From: JBGASG01 sp046328035
Lineage (GTDB): Bacteria > Cyanobacteriota > Vampirovibrionia > Obscuribacterales > Obscuribacteraceae
NCBI GenBank assembly: GCA_046328035.1
Contig: JAXLXI010000003.1
Location: 124,001 to 188,000 of the forward strand
DNA: 64,000 nt
Direction: 5' to 3'
Below the pieces are notes generated by a model that did not search any database, was not told where the DNA came from, and saw only the letters and a list, made by a program, of their open reading frames with translations. The translations under genes and the position numbers were made by a program. Each line of letters starts with the position of its first letter. The stretch's first letter is position 1. Below, one piece after another: positions 33,671 to 42,781 of the stretch.

Positions 33671-34996
33671 TTAGTCTTCTTCTTTGAGCGCCTGCGCGCG
33701 CAGTGCAAAACTACCGTTCGTCGCGATCCGCTCCCCGGGCTGCAATCCGCCGATCACTTCCACCATATTTTCTGCTTCGGCACCAAGTTTGACGCGGCGC
33801 TCTTCGTACGCGCCCGGTTTCAAAAATACATAAACCACTTGATACGATCCTGCTTCTTGAACGGCGGTTTTGGGTATAGCGAGCATCGATTGCTTGCCGG
33901 TGAGAATCTGCATTTCACCGAACATCTTAGGCTTCAACTTCAGTCCGGGATTGGACACATCGGCGCGCACAAGCAAAGTGCGGCTGTCAGGATCAACTGA
34001 ATCAGCCATGTAGTCGATCTTGCCGTAAAACTTTTCGCCCGGGAAGCTGTCGACTTGCAGCACGCATTGCTCGTTTTGAGCGACTTTCGGAATGTCCTTT
34101 TCGTATATATCGGCTTTCAGCCAGACACTGCGGAAATCGCCAATCGTAAACAGACAGCGCGCCTGGTCGATCAGCTCGCCGTTGTTAATCTTTCGTTCCG
34201 AAATGGTGCCTGACTCCGGTGCACCAATCGGCACTGCCGGATCTATTTGATTAGTACGCAGCACCTTCGCGATGGTGGCATCATTCACGCCCAGAAGTTT
34301 CAGCTTTGTTTTGATCGGTTGCGTGAGAAGCCGCATGCGTTCATCCGACAGGCTCAGCGTGTTGTCACGTTTCTTCCGCAAGCCCTCCAGAGCAATCTGG
34401 TCCTTTTCGAATGCCGTCTTGGCAGTTTCATACTGCGCTTGAGAGGCTATCTTTTCATCAACTAACGTTTTGACGCGATTGAAATTACCGTCCGACAATT
34501 TCAGCTCCGCCTGCGCCTGGGCAATGTCGGCATCGATCTGCACCAGATCGCGTTTCAAATCAGCACTGACCTGAGCTTTGTTCTGCAGCAAGGTCGCCTC
34601 GTCGTCTTCCAATTCAGCCGAGTTGACATAGAGAAGCGGCTGTCCGGCATCGACATGCATCCCCGGTGATACCAACACTTCGGTGGCACGGCCGGTGACC
34701 GGTGAATTGACGTGTGTCAACGTATTCAAGTTGGCCAGCACCTCGCCCGTTGTTTTCACCTCGAAATCCAGAGTGTGGCGCCCCACGGGCTCCAACTGAA
34801 TATTCATGGTCGCCTCTTCATCCGGAGTGATGCTGACCACCGTTTTCTCCGCCTGAGAGGCTCCCCTCCGAGGCGCCGGCGCTTGCGCTTCCGCCTTGAC
34901 GCCGCCCGCTCCGGCATGACCGCAACCGCTCAAAGGCAGCACCATCAAACTCAAAGTTGCCAGTGTAAAAATCAATCTGTTGCTTGACGTTTTCAT
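33671..34996 (-). CDS. RND efflux periplasmic adaptor lipoprotein (CusB/CzcB-like)
   Basis: 441 residues. A lipoprotein signal ends in the lipobox LSGC (MVLPLSGCGHAG). The core has the membrane-fusion layout: beta-barrel/lipoyl halves (VKTTGEVLANLNTLTHVNSPVTGRATEVLVSPGMHVDAGQPLL), a long alpha-hairpin (KAQVSADLKRDLVQIDADIAQAQAEL), the second lipoyl half (APESGTISERKINNGELIDQ) and a C-terminal MP domain. It links the inner-membrane pump to an outer-membrane channel. It starts two bases after the pump gene stop; pump-before-adaptor order is less usual. Confidence 0.85.
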   Translation of the reverse strand: MKTSSNRLIFTLATLSLMVLPLSGCGHAGAGGVKAEAQAPAPRRGASQAEKTVVSITPDEEATMNIQLEPVGRHTLDFEVKTTGEVLANLNTLTHVNSPVTGRATEVLVSPGMHVDAGQPLLYVNSAELEDDEATLLQNKAQVSADLKRDLVQIDADIAQAQAELKLSDGNFNRVKTLVDEKIASQAQYETAKTAFEKDQIALEGLRKKRDNTLSLSDERMRLLTQPIKTKLKLLGVNDATIAKVLRTNQIDPAVPIGAPESGTISERKINNGELIDQARCLFTIGDFRSVWLKADIYEKDIPKVAQNEQCVLQVDSFPGEKFYGKIDYMADSVDPDSRTLLVRADVSNPGLKLKPKMFGEMQILTGKQSMLAIPKTAVQEAGSYQVVYVFLKPGAYEERRVKLGAEAENMVEVIGGLQPGERIATNGSFALRAQALKEED

Positions 34997-34998
34997 AA

Positions 34999-37900
34999 TT
35001 ACACTTCCGTTAAACTTGCCCCGACTGTGGCTACCTGGTCGCGCTGAGACTCGGTTTCAGATGCCGCAGCACGAGCTGTCTTTTTAGCTCCCACCCAGAG
35101 ATAGAGGGCGGGAATCAGCATTAAAGCTAAGAGCGTTGCCGGCAGTAATCCGCCGACAATCACGATGGCAAACGGCCGCTGGCTTTGCGATCCGATGCCG
35201 GTTGCCGTCGCCGCCGGCACCAGCCCGGCCATCGCCACCAGGGTCGCGACCAGCACAGGACGCATGCGCATCAAGGCACCGTCGAATACCGCCTCTTCCA
35301 GCGACATATTGGCCTTGATGTTCTCGCCGATTTTAGAAACCAGAATCACGCCGTTCTGAATACAAACACCAAATAGGGCGATGAAACCCACACCAGCCGA
35401 GATGCTGAAATGCGTGCCGGTCAAAAACAGCGCCACGATGCCGCCGGCGGCGGCCAGTGGCACCACCGACATAATGATCGCTGTAACGGCGGTTGAATCG
35501 AATGCGATATAGAGAAGCAGGAAGATCAGCGCCAGCGTCGCCGGCACCACTAATGCCAGGCGTCCGAGGGCATGTTGGGCTCGATCGAATTGACCGCTGT
35601 AGACCAGCCGATAACCGGGCGGCAATATCACGTCTTTGGCAATCATTTGCTGGGCTTCCTTGACCGCGCTGCCCAGATCCCGTCCGCGGATATTCGCCTT
35701 AACCGCCATGCGGCGTTCATTGCTTTCGCGCAGTATCGCGGTGGCGCCATCGTCAGTGGTGATGGAAGCCACCTGGCAAAGCGGCACCTTCTGTCCCCCG
35801 GCGGCCGGCACCAAGATGTTGTGCAACTGAGCCGGGTCCTGGCGGGCGTCCTTCTGGAATCGCATGAAGACGGCAAAGCGTTTCTCACCGTCAATTACGC
35901 GCGTGCATTCTTTGCCGCCGACAGAAGTCTCGACAATATCTAGAATTGTCTTGGCATTGATGCCATAGCGAGCTGCCCGTGACTGATCGATGGTGATGGT
36001 TACTTGCGGCTGTCCGATCAATTCATCGTGAGAAACGTCGACCATGCCGTCGACACTGTTGCAGGACTTCTTGATTTGCGACGCCAATTTGGTCAAAACC
36101 TTCAAATCCGGTCCGTACAACTTGGCACCAAATTCGCCTTTGACGCCACCGATGGTTTCATCCATGTTGTCTTTGATGTACTGAGAGAAGTTGTAGAGAA
36201 CACCCGGCTCGCGCTCGTTAAGCGCCTTGCTCATGGATTGCACCAACAGCTGTTTTGTCTTGAACTGCGGGCGCCAATCATCCTGAGGTTTGAGGTCGAC
36301 GAGAAATTCGATATTGTTGTACGTGTTGGGATCCGTCCCGTCGTCCGGAGAGCCGATTTGCGAGATGACATTGGTCACTTCCGGATACGACCGCAGCACC
36401 TCGCGTATGATGTGCGCCTTCGCCACTGATTCATCGAGCGACACGCTGGTGGGCAGCACCGTTGCCCGCATCCAGATGTTGCCCTCTTCCAGTTCCGGAA
36501 GAAACTCCGATCCCAGGAAAGGCAACAGCACCATCGAAAGGGCGATTACACCGCCGGCAATGCCGACAACGATCAGTCTGTTTTTCATCGACCAGGCAAG
36601 CAGCCTCTCGTAGCCGTGTTCAAGCCGCACGGTGATCGGGCTTTCTCGTTCGCTGGCGGCGCGCCATACATAAGCCAGATAGCAGAAGACAGGCATCGCC
36701 ACCATGGTCGCCAGTACGGCACCCAGCAGGTTGAAGTTCATCGTAATCGCCAGCGGTCTGAATAATTTCCCCTCCACTCCATCGAATGACAAGATTGGCA
36801 GAAACGTCAAAAAGATGATCGCAGTCGAAAATAGAATCGGCTTCGCGACCTCACTGGCCGCATTGACGATGGCTTCGACAAGCCCTTCCCTGTGCGTGTG
36901 CAGGTGGCGATGAATGTTCTCCAGGAGCACAACCGCACCATCGATGATGATGCCGAAGTCGATAGCACCAAGCGAGAGCAAGTTGGCAGGCACCTTGAAT
37001 ATGGTAAGCAATATGAATGCCGTCAACAATGCCAATGGTATGACCATTGCGCAGACCAGCGAGCCGCGAACGGAAAAGAGAAACACCATGAGCAGCACGA
37101 CAACCAGAATGATGCCCTCGATGACATTGTGTCCGATGGTATCCATGGTTTTGCGCACCAGAGCCGTGCGGTCGTACAGCGGTTCCAGTTTCATCCCCGG
37201 CGGCATAGAACCGGCAATGGCGGGCCAGGCGTCCTGCAAATTGCCGATGGCGCTCGATGGGTTTTCGCCGCGCCGCATCAGCAAAATGCCTTCGACCACG
37301 TCGTCGTCTTCGTTCTTGCCGACTTGCCCTTTGCGCACCGCCGCACCCACAGATACGGCAGCGACATCCTTGACATAAACAGGCACACCGTCTTCGCTGG
37401 TCGCTGCCACCACAACATTTTCAATATCGGACACATTGTGCAAAAGTCCGATGCCCCGCACCATGTAATCCTGACCGTTCTGCACCAGATAGCTACCGCC
37501 GGTCGACCCATTCGCCTCAGCCACCGCATCGAAAACCTGCGCCTGGGTCAAGTTGAGCGCATGCATGCGCACCGGGTCGAGCTCGATCTGGAAAATCTTC
37601 GTGGGTCCGCCAAAACTTGTGGAGTCGACAATACCGGGAACACTCTTGAATTTGCGGGTGAGCAGCCAGTCTTGCACTTCCTTGCGGTCCATAGCCGACC
37701 AGTTTTTGCCCTCCACGGTATAGCGATAAATCTCACCAACCGGCGACGCATTGGGGTCCAGTTCAGGGTGTACCGTGTCGGGAACGTCAGCCTGAGCAAT
37801 ACGCTCCAGAACCTGCTGGCGGGCCACGTAGGGGTCGCTGTCGTCATCGAAAACGACTGTAATCACCGACAGACCAAAAATCGAGACGGAGCGCGGCGGC

Positions 37901-38136
37901 ATGCTGTGCGGTATGCCGTTCAGCTCTTTCTCGAGCGGTATTGTCACCAGCCTCTCGACCTCTTCTGCAGCTTTGCCAGGCACTTGCGTAATCACGCGCA
38001 CCTGCATGTTAGCGATGTCGGGATAGGCCTCCAGAGGCAGCTTCTGGTAGGCGGCGATCCCGCAACCAACCAGCAACAGCACCAAAAGGAGCACGAACGA
38101 ACGTTTCTGCAATATCTGCTCGAAAAACTTTTTCAC
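34999..38136 (-). CDS. HME-type RND efflux pump (CusA/CzcA-like)
   Basis: About 1045 residues from the GTG at 38136, chosen because VKKFFEQILQKRSFVLLLVLLL matches the normal start of these pumps; a TTG at 38196 would add 20 atypical residues. Typical pump features are present: the first membrane helix, the large periplasmic porter loops, IDFGIIIDGAVVLLENIHRHL in helix 4, and the C-terminal repeat with GVGFIALFGVCIQNGVILVSKI. It exports divalent or monovalent heavy metals by proton antiport. Regulation by the adjoining two-component system is likely. No outer-membrane factor gene is in the cluster. Confidence 0.9.
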   Translation of the reverse strand: MKKFFEQILQKRSFVLLLVLLLVGCGIAAYQKLPLEAYPDIANMQVRVITQVPGKAAEEVERLVTIPLEKELNGIPHSMPPRSVSIFGLSVITVVFDDDSDPYVARQQVLERIAQADVPDTVHPELDPNASPVGEIYRYTVEGKNWSAMDRKEVQDWLLTRKFKSVPGIVDSTSFGGPTKIFQIELDPVRMHALNLTQAQVFDAVAEANGSTGGSYLVQNGQDYMVRGIGLLHNVSDIENVVVAATSEDGVPVYVKDVAAVSVGAAVRKGQVGKNEDDDVVEGILLMRRGENPSSAIGNLQDAWPAIAGSMPPGMKLEPLYDRTALVRKTMDTIGHNVIEGIILVVVLLMVFLFSVRGSLVCAMVIPLALLTAFILLTIFKVPANLLSLGAIDFGIIIDGAVVLLENIHRHLHTHREGLVEAIVNAASEVAKPILFSTAIIFLTFLPILSFDGVEGKLFRPLAITMNFNLLGAVLATMVAMPVFCYLAYVWRAASERESPITVRLEHGYERLLAWSMKNRLIVVGIAGGVIALSMVLLPFLGSEFLPELEEGNIWMRATVLPTSVSLDESVAKAHIIREVLRSYPEVTNVISQIGSPDDGTDPNTYNNIEFLVDLKPQDDWRPQFKTKQLLVQSMSKALNEREPGVLYNFSQYIKDNMDETIGGVKGEFGAKLYGPDLKVLTKLASQIKKSCNSVDGMVDVSHDELIGQPQVTITIDQSRAARYGINAKTILDIVETSVGGKECTRVIDGEKRFAVFMRFQKDARQDPAQLHNILVPAAGGQKVPLCQVASITTDDGATAILRESNERRMAVKANIRGRDLGSAVKEAQQMIAKDVILPPGYRLVYSGQFDRAQHALGRLALVVPATLALIFLLLYIAFDSTAVTAIIMSVVPLAAAGGIVALFLTGTHFSISAGVGFIALFGVCIQNGVILVSKIGENIKANMSLEEAVFDGALMRMRPVLVATLVAMAGLVPAATATGIGSQSQRPFAIVIVGGLLPATLLALMLIPALYLWVGAKKTARAAASETESQRDQVATVGASLTEV

Positions 38137-38274
38137 GGTTTCGTCTAGTCCAAAACGTGTGTCTGACCGAGTGCAATCTAGGCTGTGTCTCTGCAAACAC
38201 AGATCGATACATGAATCAGGTTAAGCACTCGCCGTGAAGTGGGTGTGAAGATCATTCATCTATTATTTATGGGC

Positions 38275-39507
38275 TCAAGCAGACGGAAGCGTGACCGTAA
38301 AAGTGCTGCCCGCCCCGGCTGAGCTTGCCACATTCACATGCCCGCCGTGCCCTTCGACAATCGCTTTCACGATCGACAGCCCGAGCCCAGAACCGCCCTC
38401 CTTGCTCGAACGAGAAGCGTCCACCCGGTAGAAGCGGTCGAAAAGAAACGGCAGAGCCGCCGCCGCGATACCAATGCCACTATCCTGCACCGTCAGTTTT
38501 GCCTCGCCGCGACTGACGCTCACCGAGACTTTGACCTGACCGCCGCTGTCTGTATAGCGCCACGCATTTTCAATCAAATTGGAAACGGCACGCCTGATCA
38601 TCTCCGGGTCGCAGCGCAGAATTGCATCAGGGTTGGACAGCTCCATGCGCAGGTCGATGCCTTTGGTTTTGTATTTTTCCTGGAAATCTTCAACCAGTGA
38701 AGTGACCATTTGATTGGCGGAAACGCCCTCGATTATGTGTGTGGAGCGTTGAGCTTCGGTTTGCGTGAGCAAGAGCAAGTCATCTATGAGTCGATGGATG
38801 CGGGAGTGCGCGTTGCGAATAATCTGCAGGCGGTTGGTTTTGACGTTTTGCTCTTCCAGTTCTGCTTCCAGGGCTTCGCTGTGAGTCTGCGCGATGGTGA
38901 GCGGAGTTTTCAGTTCGTGGCTGGCATCGCTCATAAAACGCTTATGGCCGGCAAAGGCCACCTCGATCGGCTTCATCGCCCAGCCGGAAAAGAAGTAACC
39001 CGCAACGGTGAAGCCGAGCAACACCACAGGTAGTGCCAGGCGCATTAGATTAGTCAACTCTTTCATCGCCTGGTCACGCGACCGAGTTGATACCAATATT
39101 TGCAAATATCCGACATGCTTACCGTTGCTCTCGAGCTTCCTCGACAGTGCACGCACCATTTCTCCGTTCAGCATCAGCTCGGACTTATTGCCTATCACTT
39201 CCTTCAATGGCGCTGGTCCAAAGCTCTCCAGCAACTTTCCTTCAGGGTTGTAGAGCGCTATGTTGACGAAAGAACGAGGCATCGTGCCCGCCTTGCGGTG
39301 CCAGGGATCGAGATCTGGTTTTTGATCCGTGAGATCGACGAAGGCGCTCAGTTCATCAGCGAGCGCTGTCAGCTCTTGATCAAGCGCGTCGGTCAGTCTG
39401 CCGTAAAACATGCGATCGACCACGGTGCCGGCGACAATGCAAAAGGTGCTGGCCAGCACCGCGAAAACAATCATAATTCGCCAGCGCGGCTTGAGAAATA
39501 CTTTCAC
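38275..39507 (-). CDS. Sensor histidine kinase of the efflux operon
   Basis: 410 residues with two membrane helices (about 12-32 and 155-176) flanking a 120-residue periplasmic sensor. The H-box is SDASHELKTPLT with His197. N, G1 and G2 boxes follow (NLIENAWRYT, DSGIGIA, GGSGLGLSIVKAIVEGHGG). There is almost no HAMP between the second helix and the H-box. The start overlaps the upstream regulator gene by four bases (ATGA). It probably senses metal in the periplasm, as CusS/CzcS do. Confidence 0.9.
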   Translation of the reverse strand: MKVFLKPRWRIMIVFAVLASTFCIVAGTVVDRMFYGRLTDALDQELTALADELSAFVDLTDQKPDLDPWHRKAGTMPRSFVNIALYNPEGKLLESFGPAPLKEVIGNKSELMLNGEMVRALSRKLESNGKHVGYLQILVSTRSRDQAMKELTNLMRLALPVVLLGFTVAGYFFSGWAMKPIEVAFAGHKRFMSDASHELKTPLTIAQTHSEALEAELEEQNVKTNRLQIIRNAHSRIHRLIDDLLLLTQTEAQRSTHIIEGVSANQMVTSLVEDFQEKYKTKGIDLRMELSNPDAILRCDPEMIRRAVSNLIENAWRYTDSGGQVKVSVSVSRGEAKLTVQDSGIGIAAAALPFLFDRFYRVDASRSSKEGGSGLGLSIVKAIVEGHGGHVNVASSAGAGSTFTVTLPSA

Positions 39508-40175
39508 AGCTCTAGTTTGTAACCAAAACCGGGGACGTGAGTGATCACAGACGGTTTGCCGGGCGTGTCAATTTTCTTGCGCAGCGTCTTGACGTGAGTT
39601 CTAACTGTCTCAGGCAGTGGAGTCGCCGACGAAGACCAGACGCGCTCGAGCAGGGCTTCTGCGGTGAAGTGTTGTCCCGGATGACGCACCAGAAATAGAA
39701 GCAGATCAAGTTCTTTTGGAACCAGTTTGACTTCGGCGCCGCACTTGGTCACTCTCGCCTGACGAATGTCGATAACCAGTTCGCCCAGCGTCACTGTCTC
39801 CGGAACGCGCGCGGATGGTCTGCGCAAGAGTGCGCGCACGCGCGCCACCAGTTCGCGCAACTCGAAGGGTTTCGGCAAGTAGTCATCGGCACCGATATCC
39901 AGCCCGGCTTCACGGTCATCAAGCGAAGATTGCGCCGTCAACATGAGAATGTGCGCATCCCCGCCTTTGGCGCGATATCTGCGACAGATCTCCAGCCCGT
40001 TCAACTTTGGGAGCATCAAATCAAGCACCACAAGATCGAACTTGTGCATCATCAGATCTTCAAGGGCAGCCTCGCCGTCATCTACAACTTCGACGGTATG
40101 GTTGTCCCGTACCAGCCAATCGCGGACCACACTGGCCAGGTCTTCTTCGTCTTCGACAACAAGGATTTTCGCCAC
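39504..40175 (-). CDS. OmpR-family response regulator of the efflux operon
   Basis: 223 residues: a receiver with Asp52 as phospho-acceptor (DLVVLDLMLPKLNG) and a C-terminal winged helix (LVPKELDLLLFLVRHPGQHFTAEALLERVW, VRTHVKTLRKKI). It is first in the minus-strand series regulator-kinase-pump-adaptor and is followed with overlap by the kinase. It likely activates this operon from the 116-base region shared with the divergent hydrolase gene. Confidence 0.9.
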   Translation of the reverse strand: MAKILVVEDEEDLASVVRDWLVRDNHTVEVVDDGEAALEDLMMHKFDLVVLDLMLPKLNGLEICRRYRAKGGDAHILMLTAQSSLDDREAGLDIGADDYLPKPFELRELVARVRALLRRPSARVPETVTLGELVIDIRQARVTKCGAEVKLVPKELDLLLFLVRHPGQHFTAEALLERVWSSSATPLPETVRTHVKTLRKKIDTPGKPSVITHVPGFGYKLEL

Positions 40176-40291
40176 TTTGCGTCCGTCTGACTTCAGAGTT
40201 GTCCCACCACTATATACCTCGGGGCTTAGCCAGGCAAAGAGTTAGTTTGATACCATACTGAGGCGGCGGAAATTAACTCTCGAGGCGTCCC

Positions 40292-41050
40292 ATGTCCTTT
40301 CATCTGCACACATCAGACAACCCGCACATTCCCTACTCTTGCTATCGCTATGTGCCGGACGGCATTGATCTGGATGCCAAACCGCCAGTTGTCGTCTTCA
40401 TGCATGGAGTGGGTGAGCGCGGATCGGATCCGTCCGCCATGTTGAGCAGCGGACTCAGTCACGTTATTGACGAAGTCGTCAAGCCACCAGCTGTGATGCT
40501 GTTTCCTCAATGCCGCGACGTCTACCGCGCCTACTACGGCGACATGGAAAAACTGGTGTTTGCCGCCATCGACGATGCAGTGCGTGACTTCAATGTCGAT
40601 ACGACGCGCATCTCCCTCCTCGGCTACTCAATGGGATCGACGAGCAGCCTCTGGTTGACGGCCAGACATCCCAACCGATTTGCAGCCATCGGCGCCATCG
40701 CGGTCGGCATTAACTGGGAAGAACCAGACCTGCCGCCTCTCTTGCCAGAAGACAAAGCCCAGCAAGACTTGTTTTACAACATGTACATGACGCCCCCAGA
40801 GCAGCAAGGTCCATTCATCGCTCAAGCCGTCCAGCATGTGCCAATCTGGTTTATCCACGGCACCGCCGACGAGCCTTGTCCAATCAGCGAGCCGCGACTC
40901 CTCGACAGCGAACTGCGAAAGCTGGGAGCCGATGTGCGCCTCACCGAATACGAAGGCGTCGGTCACGATTCATTGATACGCGGTGTACAGGAACCAGGTC
41001 TATTTTCCTGGCTGCTGGCTCATCGCTCGCGGGCGTCGCGCTTGATTTAA
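40292..41050 (+). CDS. Alpha/beta-hydrolase (esterase/peptidase-like)
   Basis: 252 residues. The nucleophile elbow is LLGYSMGSTSS; the oxyanion region is VVVFMHGVGERGSDP. An acid in FIHGTADEPCP and the catalytic His in EGVGHDSL complete the triad. It resembles the predicted-peptidase/phospholipase-carboxylesterase group. No signal peptide, so cytoplasmic. GAGG lies 6 bases before the ATG. Its end overlaps the convergent MBL hydrolase gene by four bases. Substrate unknown. Confidence 0.8.
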   Translation: MSFHLHTSDNPHIPYSCYRYVPDGIDLDAKPPVVVFMHGVGERGSDPSAMLSSGLSHVIDEVVKPPAVMLFPQCRDVYRAYYGDMEKLVFAAIDDAVRDFNVDTTRISLLGYSMGSTSSLWLTARHPNRFAAIGAIAVGINWEEPDLPPLLPEDKAQQDLFYNMYMTPPEQQGPFIAQAVQHVPIWFIHGTADEPCPISEPRLLDSELRKLGADVRLTEYEGVGHDSLIRGVQEPGLFSWLLAHRSRASRLI

Positions 41051-41766
41051 AGCAGTCGCCGCACCGCTGCTGCTACGTCGCCCTCAAACACTGGTCCGTG
41101 CCCGGACAGCAAAAGCCGTGCCGGACGTTCGGCATATTCACGCAAGCTGGAATTCTGGCGTGAGTGATCGAGCGTAAACCAGGGCAGCCCAACTCGCAAC
41201 AAACGAAAGCTGTAGATCAAGTTATCGCCGCAGAAAATCGCCTTTTCCTTTTCAGACCAGAGGCTGATGCTGCCCGGCGTGTGTCCGGGGGTATGGATGA
41301 CTTGCAGATTTTCAATCATGTCGCCGTGCAGTACGGGCAACACCGGGTCGATGGGCGGACTGTCCAGCACACCCACCATCTTTGCGCTCGACAGCACAGC
41401 CCGTGACAACCAGTAGCCTTCTTCCTGCGCCATAGAACGCTGTCCCGTCAAAAATGGTGCTTCGTCCTGGTGAGCCAGCACCACCGCGCCGCTGGCGGCG
41501 GCCACCGCACCGGCAGCACCGGCATGGTCGGGATGTGCATGCGTGATCACAATGCGTTTGATCGGCTGTCCGATACATGCGGCGGCATCAAGAATAATCG
41601 GTCCACTCCACCAGTGACCGGCATCCACGAGTGTTAGACCGTCGTCTTCCTTAAATAGCCAGCAGTTGGTCGGCGCCGGAAACGGAAAAATGATCTGCCA
41701 GAGCCTCGGCTGCACCTGCTTGAGGATGTGCCGAGCGCTGCGAGTGATTGTTTGACCGGATGCCAT
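41047..41766 (-). CDS. Metallo-beta-lactamase-fold hydrolase
   Basis: 239 residues from the ATG at 41766; the in-frame extension to 41940 would overlap the divergent acyltransferase gene. The two-metal site is present: HAHPDH (76-81), His in VIHTPGHTPGSI, Asp in AIFCGDNLIY and His in LLSGHGPVFEG. It belongs to the glyoxalase II/YcbL-like MBL proteins, which hydrolyse thioesters or lactones. No export signal. Confidence 0.83.
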   Translation of the reverse strand: MASGQTITRSARHILKQVQPRLWQIIFPFPAPTNCWLFKEDDGLTLVDAGHWWSGPIILDAAACIGQPIKRIVITHAHPDHAGAAGAVAAASGAVVLAHQDEAPFLTGQRSMAQEEGYWLSRAVLSSAKMVGVLDSPPIDPVLPVLHGDMIENLQVIHTPGHTPGSISLWSEKEKAIFCGDNLIYSFRLLRVGLPWFTLDHSRQNSSLREYAERPARLLLSGHGPVFEGDVAAAVRRLL

Positions 41767-41830
41767 AAATTGATTATGCCATCGCCGGGTATATCTTTTC
41801 AGGCACAGCATTTCATCTCGGTTTCTAAAA

Positions 41831-42781
41831 ATGCCCGGCTCACTCAGCAGTATTCCGATCATGGTACCGATTACGGTGGCATTTCTGATCGTAGTTGCGC
41901 TGTGCTTCGTTTCTTGCAATCTCATGTTCAAAGGCGTCACATACTGGCGACCGCACGTCCATATGTGTCGCGGCGGTGGCTATGTGCCACCAACTCCGAC
42001 TTACTTGACCGCCCGGCTGATGCGCCTTCTCTGCATTCTGCTGGGCTTTATGGAAGTCGGTCCGATCGTGATCAGAGGGCGCCATCGCTTGCCGCAGTCT
42101 GGTCCCATGATACTCGCACCATTTCATGTAGACGCCGGTGACGCCTCTGTAATATCCGCTTTGCTGGGCGTGCGCCCCATGTATTACTTGATTCGCACTA
42201 CCGAGGTGCAGGGGTGGCGGGGCTGGGTGGCGGCAATGACCGGAGCAATTGCTGTCAATGAAGAAGATCAGGAGGCGCGCACCAGGGCATTTAAAGCCAC
42301 GATTGCCGCTCTCGCCACTGGCGGACCGAATGTCTGCATGGTCATATTTCCTCAGGGTCAGTTGACTCCCGACCAGGAGTTGCGGCGGGCCGACTTCAAA
42401 TCAGGCACCATGCTGATCGCCAAAATGGCGGCGCGCAAGCGCAAGGAGGCGATCTGGATCGTTCCTATCGGTCTCTATTACCGAGTCGATCCCAAAGATG
42501 CAACGCTCTTCCAGAAGATAGTCCAGGGATTGGGACTGAAGAAGTTTCGCAATTTGTTCGGGCACCAGAATTATGGTGCCAGCGCCGTGGTCGGCAAGCC
42601 CTTTAAAGTCACTCCCAAGACCGCCGACCTCGATGAGGTAGCGCGCGGACTTTCTGCTGTAGACGATGCCGACCAGGCCACCGACATGTACGTGCAGCGC
42701 ATGCAGATATTGCAGAAGACTGCCCGTCTGAAAAGAGCAGAATGGCGTCGGCTGGCGAAGAAACCGCAAACGAAAAGCTAG
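41831..42781 (+). CDS. PlsC-type 1-acylglycerol-3-phosphate acyltransferase-like protein
   Basis: 316 residues with one N-terminal membrane helix (PITVAFLIVVALCFVSCNLMF). Acyltransferase motif I is His99 to Asp104 (HVDAGD); motif III is FPQGQ rather than the common FPEG; motif IV is IVPIGLYY. It transfers acyl chains to a lysophospholipid or related acceptor at the inner membrane. Its stop overlaps the convergent caspase gene by four bases. The Gln in motif III is a small departure from the usual enzyme, so substrate choice is open. Confidence 0.78.
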   Translation: MPGSLSSIPIMVPITVAFLIVVALCFVSCNLMFKGVTYWRPHVHMCRGGGYVPPTPTYLTARLMRLLCILLGFMEVGPIVIRGRHRLPQSGPMILAPFHVDAGDASVISALLGVRPMYYLIRTTEVQGWRGWVAAMTGAIAVNEEDQEARTRAFKATIAALATGGPNVCMVIFPQGQLTPDQELRRADFKSGTMLIAKMAARKRKEAIWIVPIGLYYRVDPKDATLFQKIVQGLGLKKFRNLFGHQNYGASAVVGKPFKVTPKTADLDEVARGLSAVDDADQATDMYVQRMQILQKTARLKRAEWRRLAKKPQTKS

